Positions 23,470 to 29,556 of a stretch of DNA of 33,316 nucleotides are shown here, one piece after another. The stretch is from the IMG/VR virus record IMGVR_UViG_3300025853_000340, positions 1 through 33,316 of that record; one strand, 5' to 3'. This DNA is from a virus. Both the position numbers and the translations under genes were made by a program. Each line of letters begins with the position of its first letter. Within the stretch, counting starts at the first letter, position 1. The notes beneath the pieces are model-generated. The model worked only from the letters and a program-made list of their open reading frames with translations, did no database searches and was not told where the DNA came from.

Positions 23470-23498
23470 AATATACCGCACTTTTTATAAAAAGTCAA
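23470..23498 (-). promoter_or_regulatory. Sigma70 promoter, leaderless, for the cassette array
   Basis: TTGACT, 17-nt spacer, TATATT, 6 nt (GTGTAT), ATG 23463. The first base of the -35 box is exactly 35 nt from the A of the ATG. Confidence 0.85.
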
Positions 23499-23776
23499 GT
23501 ATTATATAAAATTTTTTTCTCCCAGTTTTTTTCGGAGCGTGATATTGTGTAACGCTTTTTGACACCAGAAAATGGGGATATATGATTATTTTATATTAAT
23601 TGACGCTTTGATATATACATGGGGCGCCATAGAGAAAAAAGTACCGTGTGTGTAAAATGTATTAGGGCGCTCGCCACACCCCCCGTTTACTGGTAGCGTG
23701 ATAGGGGGGCATACCCCCTGTTTTACGGGGGGTTAACTGGGGGAGGCCCGGACGGGGGTTTGTCAACCTTAAAGCT
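23499..23776. other. Gene-free GC-rich island, candidate origin or regulatory region
   Basis: About 280 bp with no convincing gene, in an AT-rich genome. Between 23685 and 23757 there are runs of six C, six G, five C, six G, five G and five G. The plus strand could form a G-quadruplex, and the minus strand several competing hairpins (for example ACCCCC with GGGGGGT at 23713-23734). A plus-strand promoter candidate lies at its left end. A 25-codon plus-strand frame from 23619 has no ribosome site and is not called. A T4 oriF-like R-loop origin is one possible reading. Confidence 0.4.
23559..23586 (+). promoter_or_regulatory. Plus-strand sigma70-like promoter candidate
   Basis: TTGACA, 16-nt spacer, TATGAT on the plus strand. 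It is opposite to all nearby genes and points into the G-rich island. No gene follows, so the transcript would be non-coding, possibly a primer or R-loop. Confidence 0.4.
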
Positions 23777-23805
23777 AAAAAAACGGGGCCCCCTCTCGGG
23801 CCCCG
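23777..23805 (-). terminator. Strong terminator after 23825-24343
   Basis: A minus-strand 8-bp all-GC stem (CGGGGCCC / GGGCCCCG) with a 6-nt loop, followed by seven T. It closes the right-hand early transcription units ahead of the GC-rich island. Confidence 0.9.
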
Positions 23806-23824
23806 GTGTCAAGAGAAAAGTTAA

Positions 23825-24343
23825 TTAAAATTCAATCTTCATTTTCTTGATTGACATACCATCAATGGAATCAACGTCGTAATCTCTTACAACAATTTCA
23901 TCGTCAATGTTTTTTTGGGTATTCGGTTTTTTGGATTGTGGTAAGAAATCTTTAATCACTTCCTTATTGATTGGCTCGTCATCCAAAAAATATTTTGGTT
24001 TATCTGAAGTTGATTGAACTTTCAAATTTACATACTGTTTAAATTCACCATTTTTATTTGTGTGATTGATAACACAAGGAATCTTTTCGTCATGTTTGCC
24101 CCATTTTCTTGACTGTGGTTTAAAGTTTTTTTCTTTTCCTTCTCGTTCAAGTTGATTATTACATGAGTTTTTATAGTTGAAGCCAACTATACCGTTGACT
24201 TTTGAAACCTTTGTAACACGTCCATGATACGGGTTGTTTGTCTTATTCATCTTAACACTTGTAGTAGTGTTAAAACTCACGGCAGACGTTCCTTTTACAG
24301 TTGAGAGGATATTAAGGAGGTTTTCTCTTTTAGTATTTTTCAT
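23825..24343 (-). CDS. Phage protein of unknown function (172 aa)
   Basis: M-K-N-T-K-R-E-N-L-L-N-I-L; the core N-P-Y-H-G-R-V-T-K-V-S-K-V-N-G-I-V-G-F, N-N-Q-L-E-R-E-G-K and F-K-P-Q-S-R-K-W-G matches a recurrent phage pattern (N-P-Y-x-G-R-V, N-x-Q-x-x-R-E-G, R-K-W-G). The first 60 residues are basic, the C-terminus acidic. It is the last gene of the early block before a strong terminator and has its own promoter with a CATAATCAAC leader. Confidence 0.7.
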   Translation of the reverse strand: MKNTKRENLLNILSTVKGTSAVSFNTTTSVKMNKTNNPYHGRVTKVSKVNGIVGFNYKNSCNNQLEREGKEKNFKPQSRKWGKHDEKIPCVINHTNKNGEFKQYVNLKVQSTSDKPKYFLDDEPINKEVIKDFLPQSKKPNTQKNIDDEIVVRDYDVDSIDGMSIKKMKIEF

Positions 24344-24377
24344 AATTTTTATCTTTGTTATTGTTGATTATGATATT

Positions 24378-24406
24378 AATATACAGGAGTTGTTGGTTAA
24401 AGTCAA
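24378..24406 (-). promoter_or_regulatory. Early promoter for 23825-24343
   Basis: TTGACT, 17-nt spacer, TATATT, then a leader with CATAATCAAC. No Shine-Dalgarno before the ATG. Confidence 0.8.
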
Positions 24407-24409
24407 GAA

Positions 24410-24505
24410 TTATTTATCATAAATTTCACAAAGTAATTCATAAACTTTTTCGTCTTCTAATTGTTCTACTGATTGTTTAATTTCTTCTGAAGTTTTTCTT
24501 TCCAT
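24410..24505 (-). CDS. Very small acidic protein (31 aa)
   Basis: M-E-R-K-T-S-E-E-I-K-Q-S-V-E-Q-L-E-D-E-K, ending E-I-Y-D-K. Helical and charged. It is called because it fills the space between two well-formed early promoters and has its own. The stop lies 4 nt before the -35 box of the next unit. Function unknown. Confidence 0.6.
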   Translation of the reverse strand: MERKTSEEIKQSVEQLEDEKVYELLCEIYDK

Positions 24506-24538
24506 AATTTTTCTTTCTTATTTGATTGTTATGGTATT

Positions 24539-24567
24539 AATATACAGGAGTTGTTGGTATATGTCAA
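24539..24567 (-). promoter_or_regulatory. Early promoter for 24410-24505
   Basis: TTGACA, 17-nt spacer, TATATT. The leader has CATAACAATCAAA, a variant of the CATAATCAA block. The spacer resembles that of the promoter at 24378-24406. Confidence 0.8.
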
Positions 24568-24571
24568 CTGT

Positions 24572-24733
24572 TTATTTGATTAATTTCTTAATATTTTTTT
24601 GGTCAACCGCGACGAAGAAATCACCGACTGATACCATTAGAATATCACAAATGTATTGAGCGTCCAATTCAGTATTGGCTGGCAGAGATACTCCGAATTT
24701 TGAGTGAATGTTGTTTTTGAGAATTACTTTCAT
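24572..24733 (-). CDS. Small protein (53 aa), unknown
   Basis: The start at ATG 24733 (M-K-V-I-L-K-N-N) was chosen because the frame upstream runs through the promoter. The body has S-L-P-A-N-T-E-L-D and V-S-V-G-D-F-F-V-A-V-D, and ends K-K-L-I-K. No family is recognised. Confidence 0.65.
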   Translation of the reverse strand: MKVILKNNIHSKFGVSLPANTELDAQYICDILMVSVGDFFVAVDQKNIKKLIK

Positions 24734-24752
24734 AGTTTTGATTATGTGTACT

Positions 24753-24780
24753 AGTATGGTTATTTTCTGGATAAAGTCAA
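24753..24780 (-). promoter_or_regulatory. Early promoter for 24572-24733
   Basis: TTGACT, 16-nt spacer, CATACT, then a short leader with ACATAATCAAAACT directly before the ATG, the shortest leader that still keeps the CATAATCAA block. Confidence 0.75.
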
Positions 24781-24792
24781 CTGGTTTTTGAG

Positions 24793-24818
24793 AAAAAGGA
24801 GAATTAAAAAAATTCTCC
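24793..24818 (-). terminator. Terminator overlapping the stop of 24804-25049
   Basis: A minus-strand 8-bp stem GGAGAATT / AATTCTCC with a 5-T loop, followed by five T. The stop codon TAA lies inside the loop and 3' arm. Confidence 0.8.
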
Positions 24819-25049
24819 AAATCCTTCTTCTTCTAACATTTCGTCAGCTGTTTCGATTGAAAGATCTTTTGCGTTTTGAATGTCACCGGCTTCAAGTGAA
24901 TCTTGAATAGAATCGAGTCCATTCATAAAGGTAACACTATCTGCAAGATCTAATGATGATAAACCGATTTTTCTTTGTAGAACTACGTCTACCATTTTGA
25001 TAGCTGTTTTTCTTGCGCCGTTCTTTTGAATTGATTGTTGTATAGTCAT
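24804..25049 (-). CDS. Early protein (81 aa), unknown
   Basis: M-T-I-Q-Q-S-I-Q-K-N-G-A-R-K-T-A-I-K-M-V; a basic helical first third, then acidic to the end (E-M-L-E-E-E-G-F-G-E-F-F). G-A-R-K-T-A plus L-D-x-x-D-S resembles other phage proteins, but I cannot name the family. It is transcribed from one of three near-identical promoters and ends in a terminator. Confidence 0.65.
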   Translation of the reverse strand: MTIQQSIQKNGARKTAIKMVDVVLQRKIGLSSLDLADSVTFMNGLDSIQDSLEAGDIQNAKDLSIETADEMLEEEGFGEFF

Positions 25050-25086
25050 AATTTATAATTTAGTGGTTATTGTTGATTATGTTAAT

Positions 25087-25115
25087 ACTATAGATTACCG
25101 AGCGGGAGTTGTCAA
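25087..25115 (-). promoter_or_regulatory. Early promoter copy 1 for 24804-25049
   Basis: TTGACA, 17-nt spacer (contains CCCGCTCGG), TATAGT, leader with CATAATCAAC and TAACCACTAAA. Nearly identical to 25500-25528 and 26430-26458. It also encodes the last residues of 25095-25463 (T-T-P-A-R). Confidence 0.9.
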
Positions 25116-25463
25116 CTGGTTATTTAATTTATTTTGGTCATTTGTGATAGCTTTATCAACAATTCTTTTGTATGTTTCAAAATCGGCTTCAAGATCATAT
25201 GTCAATAACATATCAACAGACTCAATTTTGATGAAAGAATCGTCTTCGTAATCACAAAGAACAATTACTAATTCTTTATCGTCTTCGTAAAATGGAGTAA
25301 CAGAATAAAACACATCTTCTTTATTTGTTGATACTGTAATTGTTCCACTTAATTCATCAGCTTCTAATTTTCTGCCACCTGCAACTGTGTGAGTTTGGTT
25401 TTGACATTTGTTTACACAAACGAATGAGAAAATCTCTTTATAATATTCGGTATTTCTTTTCAT
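25095..25463 (-). CDS. Early protein (122 aa), unknown
   Basis: M-K-R-N-T-E-Y-Y-K-E-I-F-S-F-V-C-V-N-K-C-Q; the middle has D-E-L-S-G-T-I-T-V-S and E-L-V-I-V-L-C-D-Y-E-D-D-S-F-I-K-I. The C-terminal residues Q-L-T-T-P-A-R are written by the -35 box and spacer of the next promoter, so the tail has probably been set by insertion of that promoter. No family is recognised. Confidence 0.65.
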   Translation of the reverse strand: MKRNTEYYKEIFSFVCVNKCQNQTHTVAGGRKLEADELSGTITVSTNKEDVFYSVTPFYEDDKELVIVLCDYEDDSFIKIESVDMLLTYDLEADFETYKRIVDKAITNDQNKLNNQLTTPAR

Positions 25464-25499
25464 ATTTTTTAATTTGGTGGTTAACTTGATTATGTTAAT

Positions 25500-25528
25500 A
25501 CTATAGATTACCGAGCGGGAGTTGTCAA
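25500..25528 (-). promoter_or_regulatory. Early promoter copy 2 for 25095-25463
   Basis: TTGACA, 17-nt spacer identical to copy 1, TATAGT, leader with CATAATCAAG and TTAACCACCAAA. Confidence 0.9.
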
Positions 25529-25532
25529 CTGG

Positions 25533-26045
25533 TTATTTCACTTCCCAGCCATTTTTTTTCCATAAATTTAGTTCATCTTTTTTAACAACGATTAGTTTAC
25601 CTAATGTTTCGCGTCTACCTACTACAGAAAGAAAAGCGGCTTTCTTTATTTTCTGGTGAGGTTTTTTATAATACCGACAACAAATTTCAACTTGTTTTTT
25701 ATTTTTGTCTGGGTATACTAAGAAGTAGTTATGTTCGGGCAGTTTGCCTACCTCAGATTGTTTTGCAGTACGTTCGGGCTTCGCTCCAATTCGTCTGCAT
25801 GCTGCCTGCCATAATAACCCATGACCGCTGCCTGGCGTTAACGCATGTGCGATTTCGTGAAGAATTGTGTCCTTAATTTTTTCGGGTGAAATATTTGTAA
25901 AGTGTTTAGAAAAGTTAATTTCTTTTTTATTATACCGACAAACACCCAAAGTAGTTTTGCCGTGGCTGAACTTGAACGACCAATCGTTCAGGTTATGTTG
26001 TTTTAGTTTTTCTTTCGCGTATTTTATGATTTCTTGATTATTCAT
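25533..26045 (-). CDS. SprT-like zinc metallopeptidase (170 aa)
   Basis: The SprT-like core is clear: I-L-H-E-I-A-H-A-L (61-69) gives HExxH (H63, E64, H67), followed by G-H-G (74-76) and W79, the usual third-ligand region. In the host family these domains act in DNA-protein crosslink repair or proteolysis. Many phages carry one of unknown use. The C-terminal half contains C122 and C123 and basic residues, possibly a zinc-ribbon remnant. A leaderless promoter precedes ATG 26045. Confidence 0.85.
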   Translation of the reverse strand: MNNQEIIKYAKEKLKQHNLNDWSFKFSHGKTTLGVCRYNKKEINFSKHFTNISPEKIKDTILHEIAHALTPGSGHGLLWQAACRRIGAKPERTAKQSEVGKLPEHNYFLVYPDKNKKQVEICCRYYKKPHQKIKKAAFLSVVGRRETLGKLIVVKKDELNLWKKNGWEVK

Positions 26046-26052
26046 GATTACC

Positions 26053-26080
26053 AGTATGGTTAATTCTGGATGAATGTCAA
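26053..26080 (-). promoter_or_regulatory. Leaderless early promoter of the SprT-like gene
   Basis: TTGACA, 16-nt spacer, CATACT, 7 nt (GGTAATC), ATG. The -35 first base is exactly 35 nt before the start. Confidence 0.75.
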
Positions 26081-26084
26081 CAGG

Positions 26085-26396
26085 TTATTTACAAATAGTT
26101 TTTAATAAGTCTTCATTATCTAATGTATCATCCCAAGCTTCAAGTTCTTTTCGCGTCAACGTGATAAGTTTATCAGCTTCGTTGTAATCTTCTAAATTAT
26201 AAGCATACCCAACATCAGGTGTTAAGCAGGTATCTTCACCTTCGATTGCCCAACCATATACGTATTCTTTAGCGGTTTCGTGATGTTTCTTGACATATGT
26301 TTCAGCTACCTTTGAATAATTTTCAGTAGTAACCTCATGAGTTTCTGTAAACCATTCGTTCCCGTTGTCAGTATAATAAGAAAAATGTAATTTCAT
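26085..26396 (-). CDS. Acidic early protein (103 aa), unknown
   Basis: M-K-L-H-F-S-Y-Y-T-D-N-G-N-E-W-F-T-E-T-H; acidic, with W-A-I-E-G-E-D-T and D-E-D-like clusters (W-D-D-T-L-D-N-E-D). An even hydrophobic pattern suggests a small globular protein. No family is recognised. It has its own promoter (copy 3). Confidence 0.65.
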   Translation of the reverse strand: MKLHFSYYTDNGNEWFTETHEVTTENYSKVAETYVKKHHETAKEYVYGWAIEGEDTCLTPDVGYAYNLEDYNEADKLITLTRKELEAWDDTLDNEDLLKTICK

Positions 26397-26429
26397 AATT
26401 TTAGTGGTTATTAATTTGATTATGTTAAT

Positions 26430-26458
26430 ATAATAGATTACCGAGCGGGAGTTGTCAA
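26430..26458 (-). promoter_or_regulatory. Early promoter copy 3 for 26085-26396
   Basis: The -35 box and spacer are identical to copies 1 and 2; the -10 box is TATTAT. The leader has CATAATCAAA and TAACCACTAAAA. Confidence 0.9.
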
Positions 26459-26465
26459 CTGGATT

Positions 26466-26762
26466 TTATATTAAACCCAGTAATTCTTTTTCTTCAAAGG
26501 ATAGCTTTTCGAGAGCTTCACGTTTCTTTTTTTGTGCTTCGGTTTCCTCTAAATCTTGAATTGAGTTGACATTCACAACCGCCGCAGGAAATGTTAGGAT
26601 GTATCCAATATCAGCTGCATCGAAAGATTCTTCAAACTCATTGTATTTTAGAAATTGACCGTTTTTATATTTGAAAGTGTCTGACCAAACTTTATTTTTA
26701 TATTCCCATACTAATACGAATTGTGTTTTTGGAAGGTCATTTACTGTGTATACTCTTTTCAT
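26466..26762 (-). CDS. Early protein (98 aa), unknown
   Basis: M-K-R-V-Y-T-V-N-D-L-P-K-T-Q-F-V-L-V-W; a beta-like first half and a charged helical second half (E-T-E-A-Q-K-K-K-R-E-A-L-E-K-L). The charge and heptad pattern suggest a short coiled coil near the end. No family is recognised. Confidence 0.65.
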   Translation of the reverse strand: MKRVYTVNDLPKTQFVLVWEYKNKVWSDTFKYKNGQFLKYNEFEESFDAADIGYILTFPAAVVNVNSIQDLEETEAQKKKREALEKLSFEEKELLGLI

Positions 26763-26801
26763 AGTTTTTTTAATTTGGTGGTTATTGTTAATTATGATAA
26801 T

Positions 26802-26830
26802 ACTATAAGAGAATACCGGCGAAAGTTCAA
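26802..26830 (-). promoter_or_regulatory. Early promoter for 26466-26762
   Basis: TTGAAC, 17-nt spacer, TATAGT, leader with CATAATTAAC and TAACCACCAAA. The -35 box abuts the terminator of the upstream gene. Confidence 0.75.
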
Positions 26831-26831
26831 G

Positions 26832-26860
26832 AAAAAAGCCAAGCGAAACCTGGCTTTTTT
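26832..26860. terminator. Bidirectional-looking terminator after 26861-27262
   Basis: 10-bp arms AAAAAAGCCA / TGGCTTTTTT with a 9-nt loop, immediately after the stop of 26861-27262. A and T tracts on both sides would work in either direction, but only the minus strand has a gene feeding into it. Confidence 0.8.
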
Positions 26861-27262
26861 TTAATCTACTAATGTATAATCAACTTTTAAAGACACATCA
26901 TATTTTCTTGGAAGGTCGATATAATATCCTGGATCGTCGCGTTCACCAGCTGTATACATTTGAATTATATCATTTAAAGGAATATCTTTTAATTCATCAA
27001 TTGTAACCTCATTTTGATCAGCTGCATATTGGTAAAGTTCATATTGAGAATATATTTGATTTTCTGTTCTTTTTATTTTATATTTGTATTTTAAATTGAC
27101 ATCAGGCTTTTTTAATAATTCCGCTTCAAAGTCTGACATATACATCTCATTATATTCTTTTTTAGCAGAGGTCAATTCTGAAATATCTTTATCTAATGCT
27201 TTTTGTAAATCATCAATATTTCTTTCTAATCTATCAATTTTTTCTTTAAGTTCTAATCTCAT
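26861..27262 (-). CDS. Coiled-coil early protein (133 aa)
   Basis: M-R-L-E-L-K-E-K-I-D-R-L-E-R-N-I-D-D-L-Q; residues 1-40 form a clear coiled-coil heptad pattern. Later, tyrosine-rich and acidic (Y-S-Q-Y-E-L-Y-Q-Y). Its ATG overlaps the stop of 27259-27576 (ATGA), so it is coexpressed. No family is recognised. Confidence 0.65.
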   Translation of the reverse strand: MRLELKEKIDRLERNIDDLQKALDKDISELTSAKKEYNEMYMSDFEAELLKKPDVNLKYKYKIKRTENQIYSQYELYQYAADQNEVTIDELKDIPLNDIIQMYTAGERDDPGYYIDLPRKYDVSLKVDYTLVD

Positions 27263-27576
27263 ATTTCCGAAACCCTTTTCATAATTTGTTTTACTTCTGT
27301 AAAGTCCAGATGTCCTACTACATCATCATATTCAAATAAATCCGGCAATTCATCTTGGCCGCAGAACTCGCCCATTTTATTAAATAAGGCAACTTCAAAT
27401 AAGCCATCTTCGCCGCCGTATGAGCCGTATCCACTAATAACTGACAATGAGAAGCCATTATTAAAGTTGAGCTTTAGTCGGCGAACCATATCGTCACTAT
27501 TGTCTTCGGTACTGACAATACCATAGTCTTTAGCTTTTAATTTTGTTGTGCGGGAAATTGCTATCATGTAACTCAT
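27259..27576 (-). CDS. Conserved-type phage protein (105 aa)
   Basis: M-S-Y-M-I-A-I-S; the core F-N-N-G-F-S-L-S-V-I-S-G-Y-G-S-Y, G-L-F-E-V-A-L-F and D-V-V-G-H-L-D-F-T-E-V-K-Q-I-M fits a small family common in T4-like and marine phages (S-Y-G then W/F-E-V-A, then D-V-x-G-x-L-x-x-x-E-V). Function unknown. No sigma70 box is seen upstream; a GCGGAA/TTCCGC hairpin (27608-27632) precedes it. Confidence 0.65.
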   Translation of the reverse strand: MSYMIAISRTTKLKAKDYGIVSTEDNSDDMVRRLKLNFNNGFSLSVISGYGSYGGEDGLFEVALFNKMGEFCGQDELPDLFEYDDVVGHLDFTEVKQIMKRVSEI

Positions 27577-27607
27577 AATTCTTAATCTAATTTTGTGGTT
27601 TATATTT

Positions 27608-27632
27608 GCGGAATATTTTCAGGAAGTTCCGC
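27608..27632. other. Hairpin upstream of 27259-27576
   Basis: GCGGAA / TTCCGC arms with a 13-nt loop, in the 71-bp gap before the gene. This is the only early gap of this size without a recognisable sigma70 promoter. No T run follows, so it is more likely regulatory than a terminator. Confidence 0.4.
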
Positions 27633-27647
27633 CCTACCTATCAACCA

Positions 27648-27836
27648 TTAAAAACCAAATGTTTTTCTGTGAATGTGTTCTGCGTCCAGACCTTCTAAAA
27701 TTCTTACTTCGTTGGTTCTTGTATCTTCTACTGAATATTTTACTTGTGGTGCTCGTGGAGCTTTTGTTTTTAACACGTAATGGCGTTTTCCATCTGAGGT
27801 TACTGTTTCTGAGATAATATTTTTTTTGTTTTTCAT
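27648..27836 (-). CDS. Small basic early protein (62 aa)
   Basis: M-K-N-K-K-N-I-I-S-E-T-V-T-S-D-G-K-R; basic N-terminus, then S-V-E-D-T-R-T-N-E-V-R-I-L-E. No family is recognised. It has its own promoter. Confidence 0.6.
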   Translation of the reverse strand: MKNKKNIISETVTSDGKRHYVLKTKAPRAPQVKYSVEDTRTNEVRILEGLDAEHIHRKTFGF

Positions 27837-27876
27837 AGTATTTTTATTTTTGGATTAATTGTTGATTATGTTTATA

Positions 27877-27904
27877 ACTTTAAGGATTTTTTAGATAATG
27901 TCAA
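27877..27904 (-). promoter_or_regulatory. Early promoter for 27648-27836
   Basis: TTGACA, 16-nt spacer, TAAAGT, 6 nt, CATAATCAAC leader. The -10 and leader match the next promoter to the right. Confidence 0.75.
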
Positions 27905-27912
27905 CTGGTTTT

Positions 27913-28077
27913 TTAAATTTCTACTGAATTTTCAATTTCATAATTTTCATTTACCGATTCAACATCATAATCCCATTCACCGGCGAGAGCTTTGTCTTCA
28001 GCTTCTTCAGCTGAATTAGCTTCAACTTCATATACTTCAAATCGTGTGCAACTTAGTGTAACTTGATATTTTTTCAT
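27913..28077 (-). CDS. DpnD/PcfM-like small protein (54 aa)
   Basis: M-K-K-Y-Q-V-T-L-S-C-T-R-F-E-V-Y-E-V-E-A-N, then S-A-E-E-A-E-D-K-A-L-A-G-E-W-D: a small beta-alpha-beta pattern with V-E-A-x-S-x-E-E-A, as in DpnD/PcfM-family proteins found in phages, plasmids and near DpnII. Those are of uncertain function. Own promoter; the stop is 9 bp from the next -35 box. Confidence 0.65.
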   Translation of the reverse strand: MKKYQVTLSCTRFEVYEVEANSAEEAEDKALAGEWDYDVESVNENYEIENSVEI

Positions 28078-28115
28078 AGTTTTTATTTTTGGATTAATTG
28101 TTGATTATGTTATAT

Positions 28116-28143
28116 ACTTTAGTGATTACCGTTTGAAAGTCAA
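28116..28143 (-). promoter_or_regulatory. Early promoter for 27913-28077
   Basis: TTGACT, 16-nt spacer, TAAAGT, 6 nt, CATAATCAAC leader. Confidence 0.75.
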
Positions 28144-28151
28144 GTTTATTT

Positions 28152-28316
28152 TTAATTATTTTCGTGTTTATATACAACGTTTACGATTTCAAAATTTGAT
28201 AGATTTGAACAACACGTCCAATCTTCAAGTTCTTCTTTAGCTTGTTCTAATGAGTTACATTTGGCGAGTATTGATAACTCGCCAAATCTATCATCTTTTG
28301 CCATTAAATAATACAT
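28152..28316 (-). CDS. Small protein, DpnD-like pattern (54 aa)
   Basis: M-Y-Y-L-M-A-K-D-D-R-F-G-E-L-S-I-L-A-K-C, then S-L-E-Q-A-K-E-E-L-E-D-W, similar in layout to 27913-28077 but not closely related. It starts 1 nt after the stop of 28318-28566 (TAAGATG). Codons for residues 10-19 form a strong hairpin (28259-28287). Function unknown. Confidence 0.6.
   Translation of the reverse strand: MYYLMAKDDRFGELSILAKCNSLEQAKEELEDWTCCSNLSNFEIVNVVYKHENN
28259..28287. other. Perfect 11-bp inverted repeat inside a small gene
   Basis: Arms TTTGGCGAGT / ACTCGCCAAA extend by one further A-T pair to 11 bp around a 7-nt loop (ATTGATA). It sits 30-57 nt into 28152-28316. No T run follows on either strand. It may be an operator, an mRNA processing or stability structure, or a translation brake. 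Confidence 0.6.
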
Positions 28317-28317
28317 C

Positions 28318-28566
28318 TTAATAACCGTTCATAGCAACGTGGGAAGCAATCTTACCCCACTCAGAACCGAATGTATTTTCAATTGTTATAGCCCAATGAT
28401 CAATATTGCTGTTAGTGTATTCATGGTATTCATCGTCAACACCAGCGGGTTCTACGATTGCCTTTGCAGCAACCCAGAATGCTTCTGTGTTGTACTCAGT
28501 TGACATATCGTTTAAATTCACGTTACTGATTGAGTTTTCTATAGGTGTAATCCATTCTGGTTTCAT
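28318..28566 (-). CDS. Early protein (82 aa), unknown
   Basis: M-K-P-E-W-I-T-P-I-E-N-S-I-S-N-V; acidic with W-V-A-A-K-A-I-V and W-A-I-T-I-E-N-T-F-G-S-E-W. It ends H-V-A-M-N-G-Y. No family is recognised. Translation is coupled to 28152-28316. Confidence 0.65.
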   Translation of the reverse strand: MKPEWITPIENSISNVNLNDMSTEYNTEAFWVAAKAIVEPAGVDDEYHEYTNSNIDHWAITIENTFGSEWGKIASHVAMNGY

Positions 28567-28607
28567 AGTGTTTTTATTTTTTTATGGTTAACTTGATTAT
28601 GTTTACT

Positions 28608-28635
28608 AATTTATATTATTTTGGATGAAAGTCAA
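28608..28635 (-). promoter_or_regulatory. Early promoter for 28318-28566
   Basis: TTGACT, 16-nt spacer, TAAATT, 6 nt, CATAATCAAG leader, TTAACCAT. Confidence 0.7.
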
Positions 28636-28913
28636 CAATAATTTGAAATATTTTTGTATATTTCGCTAGCTTTTATTTGTTCACCGTTTTCAAGTTCTAT
28701 ATACTTAAAATGTTTATAACCATCACCATTAGTGCAAAGTTTATATGAAGTATCTGGATACATTCTTTTCAGGATTCCGCTGAGAAGGTTCAAAGCAGAG
28801 TTCTTTACTGTTTTACCGACCAGGCGTTCATCTTGATTTAGAACGTCAATCAGTTCTCTGGCCTCTATGTCTTTATACACAGCGGCCTTTGGTTCTTCTA
28901 TCATTAACTTCAT
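28632..28913 (-). CDS. Early protein (93 aa), unknown
   Basis: M-K-L-M-I-E-E-P-K-A-A-V-Y-K-D-I; helical first half (N-S-A-L-N-L-L-S-G-I-L-K-R-M), then C-T-N-G-D-G-Y-K-H-F-K-Y-I-E-L. It ends in K-N-I-S-N-Y-C, overlapping the -35 box of the next promoter. Leaderless promoter. No family is recognised. Confidence 0.65.
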   Translation of the reverse strand: MKLMIEEPKAAVYKDIEARELIDVLNQDERLVGKTVKNSALNLLSGILKRMYPDTSYKLCTNGDGYKHFKYIELENGEQIKASEIYKNISNYC

Positions 28914-28920
28914 ATAAATC

Positions 28921-28948
28921 AGTATGATGATTTTTTATTGAAAGTCAA
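28921..28948 (-). promoter_or_regulatory. Leaderless early promoter for 28632-28913
   Basis: TTGACT, 16-nt spacer, CATACT, 7 nt (GATTTAT), ATG. The -35 first base is exactly 35 nt before the start. Confidence 0.7.
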
Positions 28949-28951
28949 CTA

Positions 28952-29218
28952 TTATTTTGTTTTCATAGGAATTAAACGAGCTTTAATTGTATTCCCGCGT
29001 TCTTTAATTTGGCCAAGTGAATAAAGTTCCTCTACTTTGGTAAGAGCTGCTCGTTCACTCCGAAAAATGTGTGCCTGACTGCGTGTCATAATCATATCAG
29101 TTCCTTCGGTAGCATACCACTCACCACATCTTACTTTGTAGCCGGTAGGATTTTTAACCTTTCCATATTTTATTAAAGAGTTATCTTTTACGATTTTATT
29201 TAGTTCTTTCTTTTTCAC
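28952..29218 (-). CDS. Basic early protein, GTG start (88 aa)
   Basis: GTG at 29218 (encoding the initial M of M-K-K-K-E-L-N-K-I-V) is preceded by AAAGGA, a genuine Shine-Dalgarno. Basic, with K-N-P-T-G-Y-K-V-R-C-G-E-W-Y-A-T-E-G and S-Q-A-H-I-F-R-S-E-R-A-A-L-T-K. DNA or RNA contact is plausible from charge only. No family is recognised. Confidence 0.65.
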   Translation of the reverse strand: MKKKELNKIVKDNSLIKYGKVKNPTGYKVRCGEWYATEGTDMIMTRSQAHIFRSERAALTKVEELYSLGQIKERGNTIKARLIPMKTK

Positions 29219-29261
29219 AGAGATTCCTTTATTTTTAGTGGTTAACTTGATTATGTATATT

Positions 29262-29289
29262 ACTATAGTGATTTATCTCCAGAAGTCAA
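29262..29289 (-). promoter_or_regulatory. Early promoter for 28952-29218
   Basis: TTGACT, 16-nt spacer, TATAGT, leader with CATAATCAAG and TTAACCACTAAA. Confidence 0.8.
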
Positions 29290-29297
29290 ATACTTTT

Positions 29298-29549
29298 TTA
29301 TAAAATATACATATTTAATTCGTATGTTCCGCTTCTGAATCTCCAAATTTGAACTTGAAGACCTTTGCGTGTTCTACGTCCATTATATTCATCAATGATG
29401 AAAGACTTACGCAAATCTTCATCATAACCAAGAGCACCCCATACAGCGGAATCTAGCTCCTTACTGATAACTCCTGATTGTTTACTTATAGATTCAACTT
29501 CTTGAATCGCGTGTCCTAATGTTTCGTGATATACTTTGTAAGTTTTCAT
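29298..29549 (-). CDS. Conserved-type small phage protein (83 aa)
   Basis: M-K-T-Y-K-V-Y-H-E-T-L-G-H-A-I-Q-E-V; near the end R-K-G-L-Q-V-Q-I-W-R and Y-E-L-N-M-Y-I match a common small phage protein with R-K-x-L-Q-x-Q-x-Y/W and Y-E-L-N-x-Y-I. Function unknown. Leaderless promoter. Confidence 0.65.
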   Translation of the reverse strand: MKTYKVYHETLGHAIQEVESISKQSGVISKELDSAVWGALGYDEDLRKSFIIDEYNGRRTRKGLQVQIWRFRSGTYELNMYIL

Positions 29550-29556
29550 AGATATA

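Noticed and set aside
23619-23696. Plus-strand 25-codon frame with C-V-K-C in the GC-rich island
   Set aside because: No ribosome-binding sequence, very short, and codon content dictated by the GC runs.
23759-23812. Two TTGACA boxes flanking the strong terminator (minus strand, 23760-23765 and 23807-23812)
   Set aside because: Neither has a -10 box at 15-19 nt; the downstream sequence is GC-rich.
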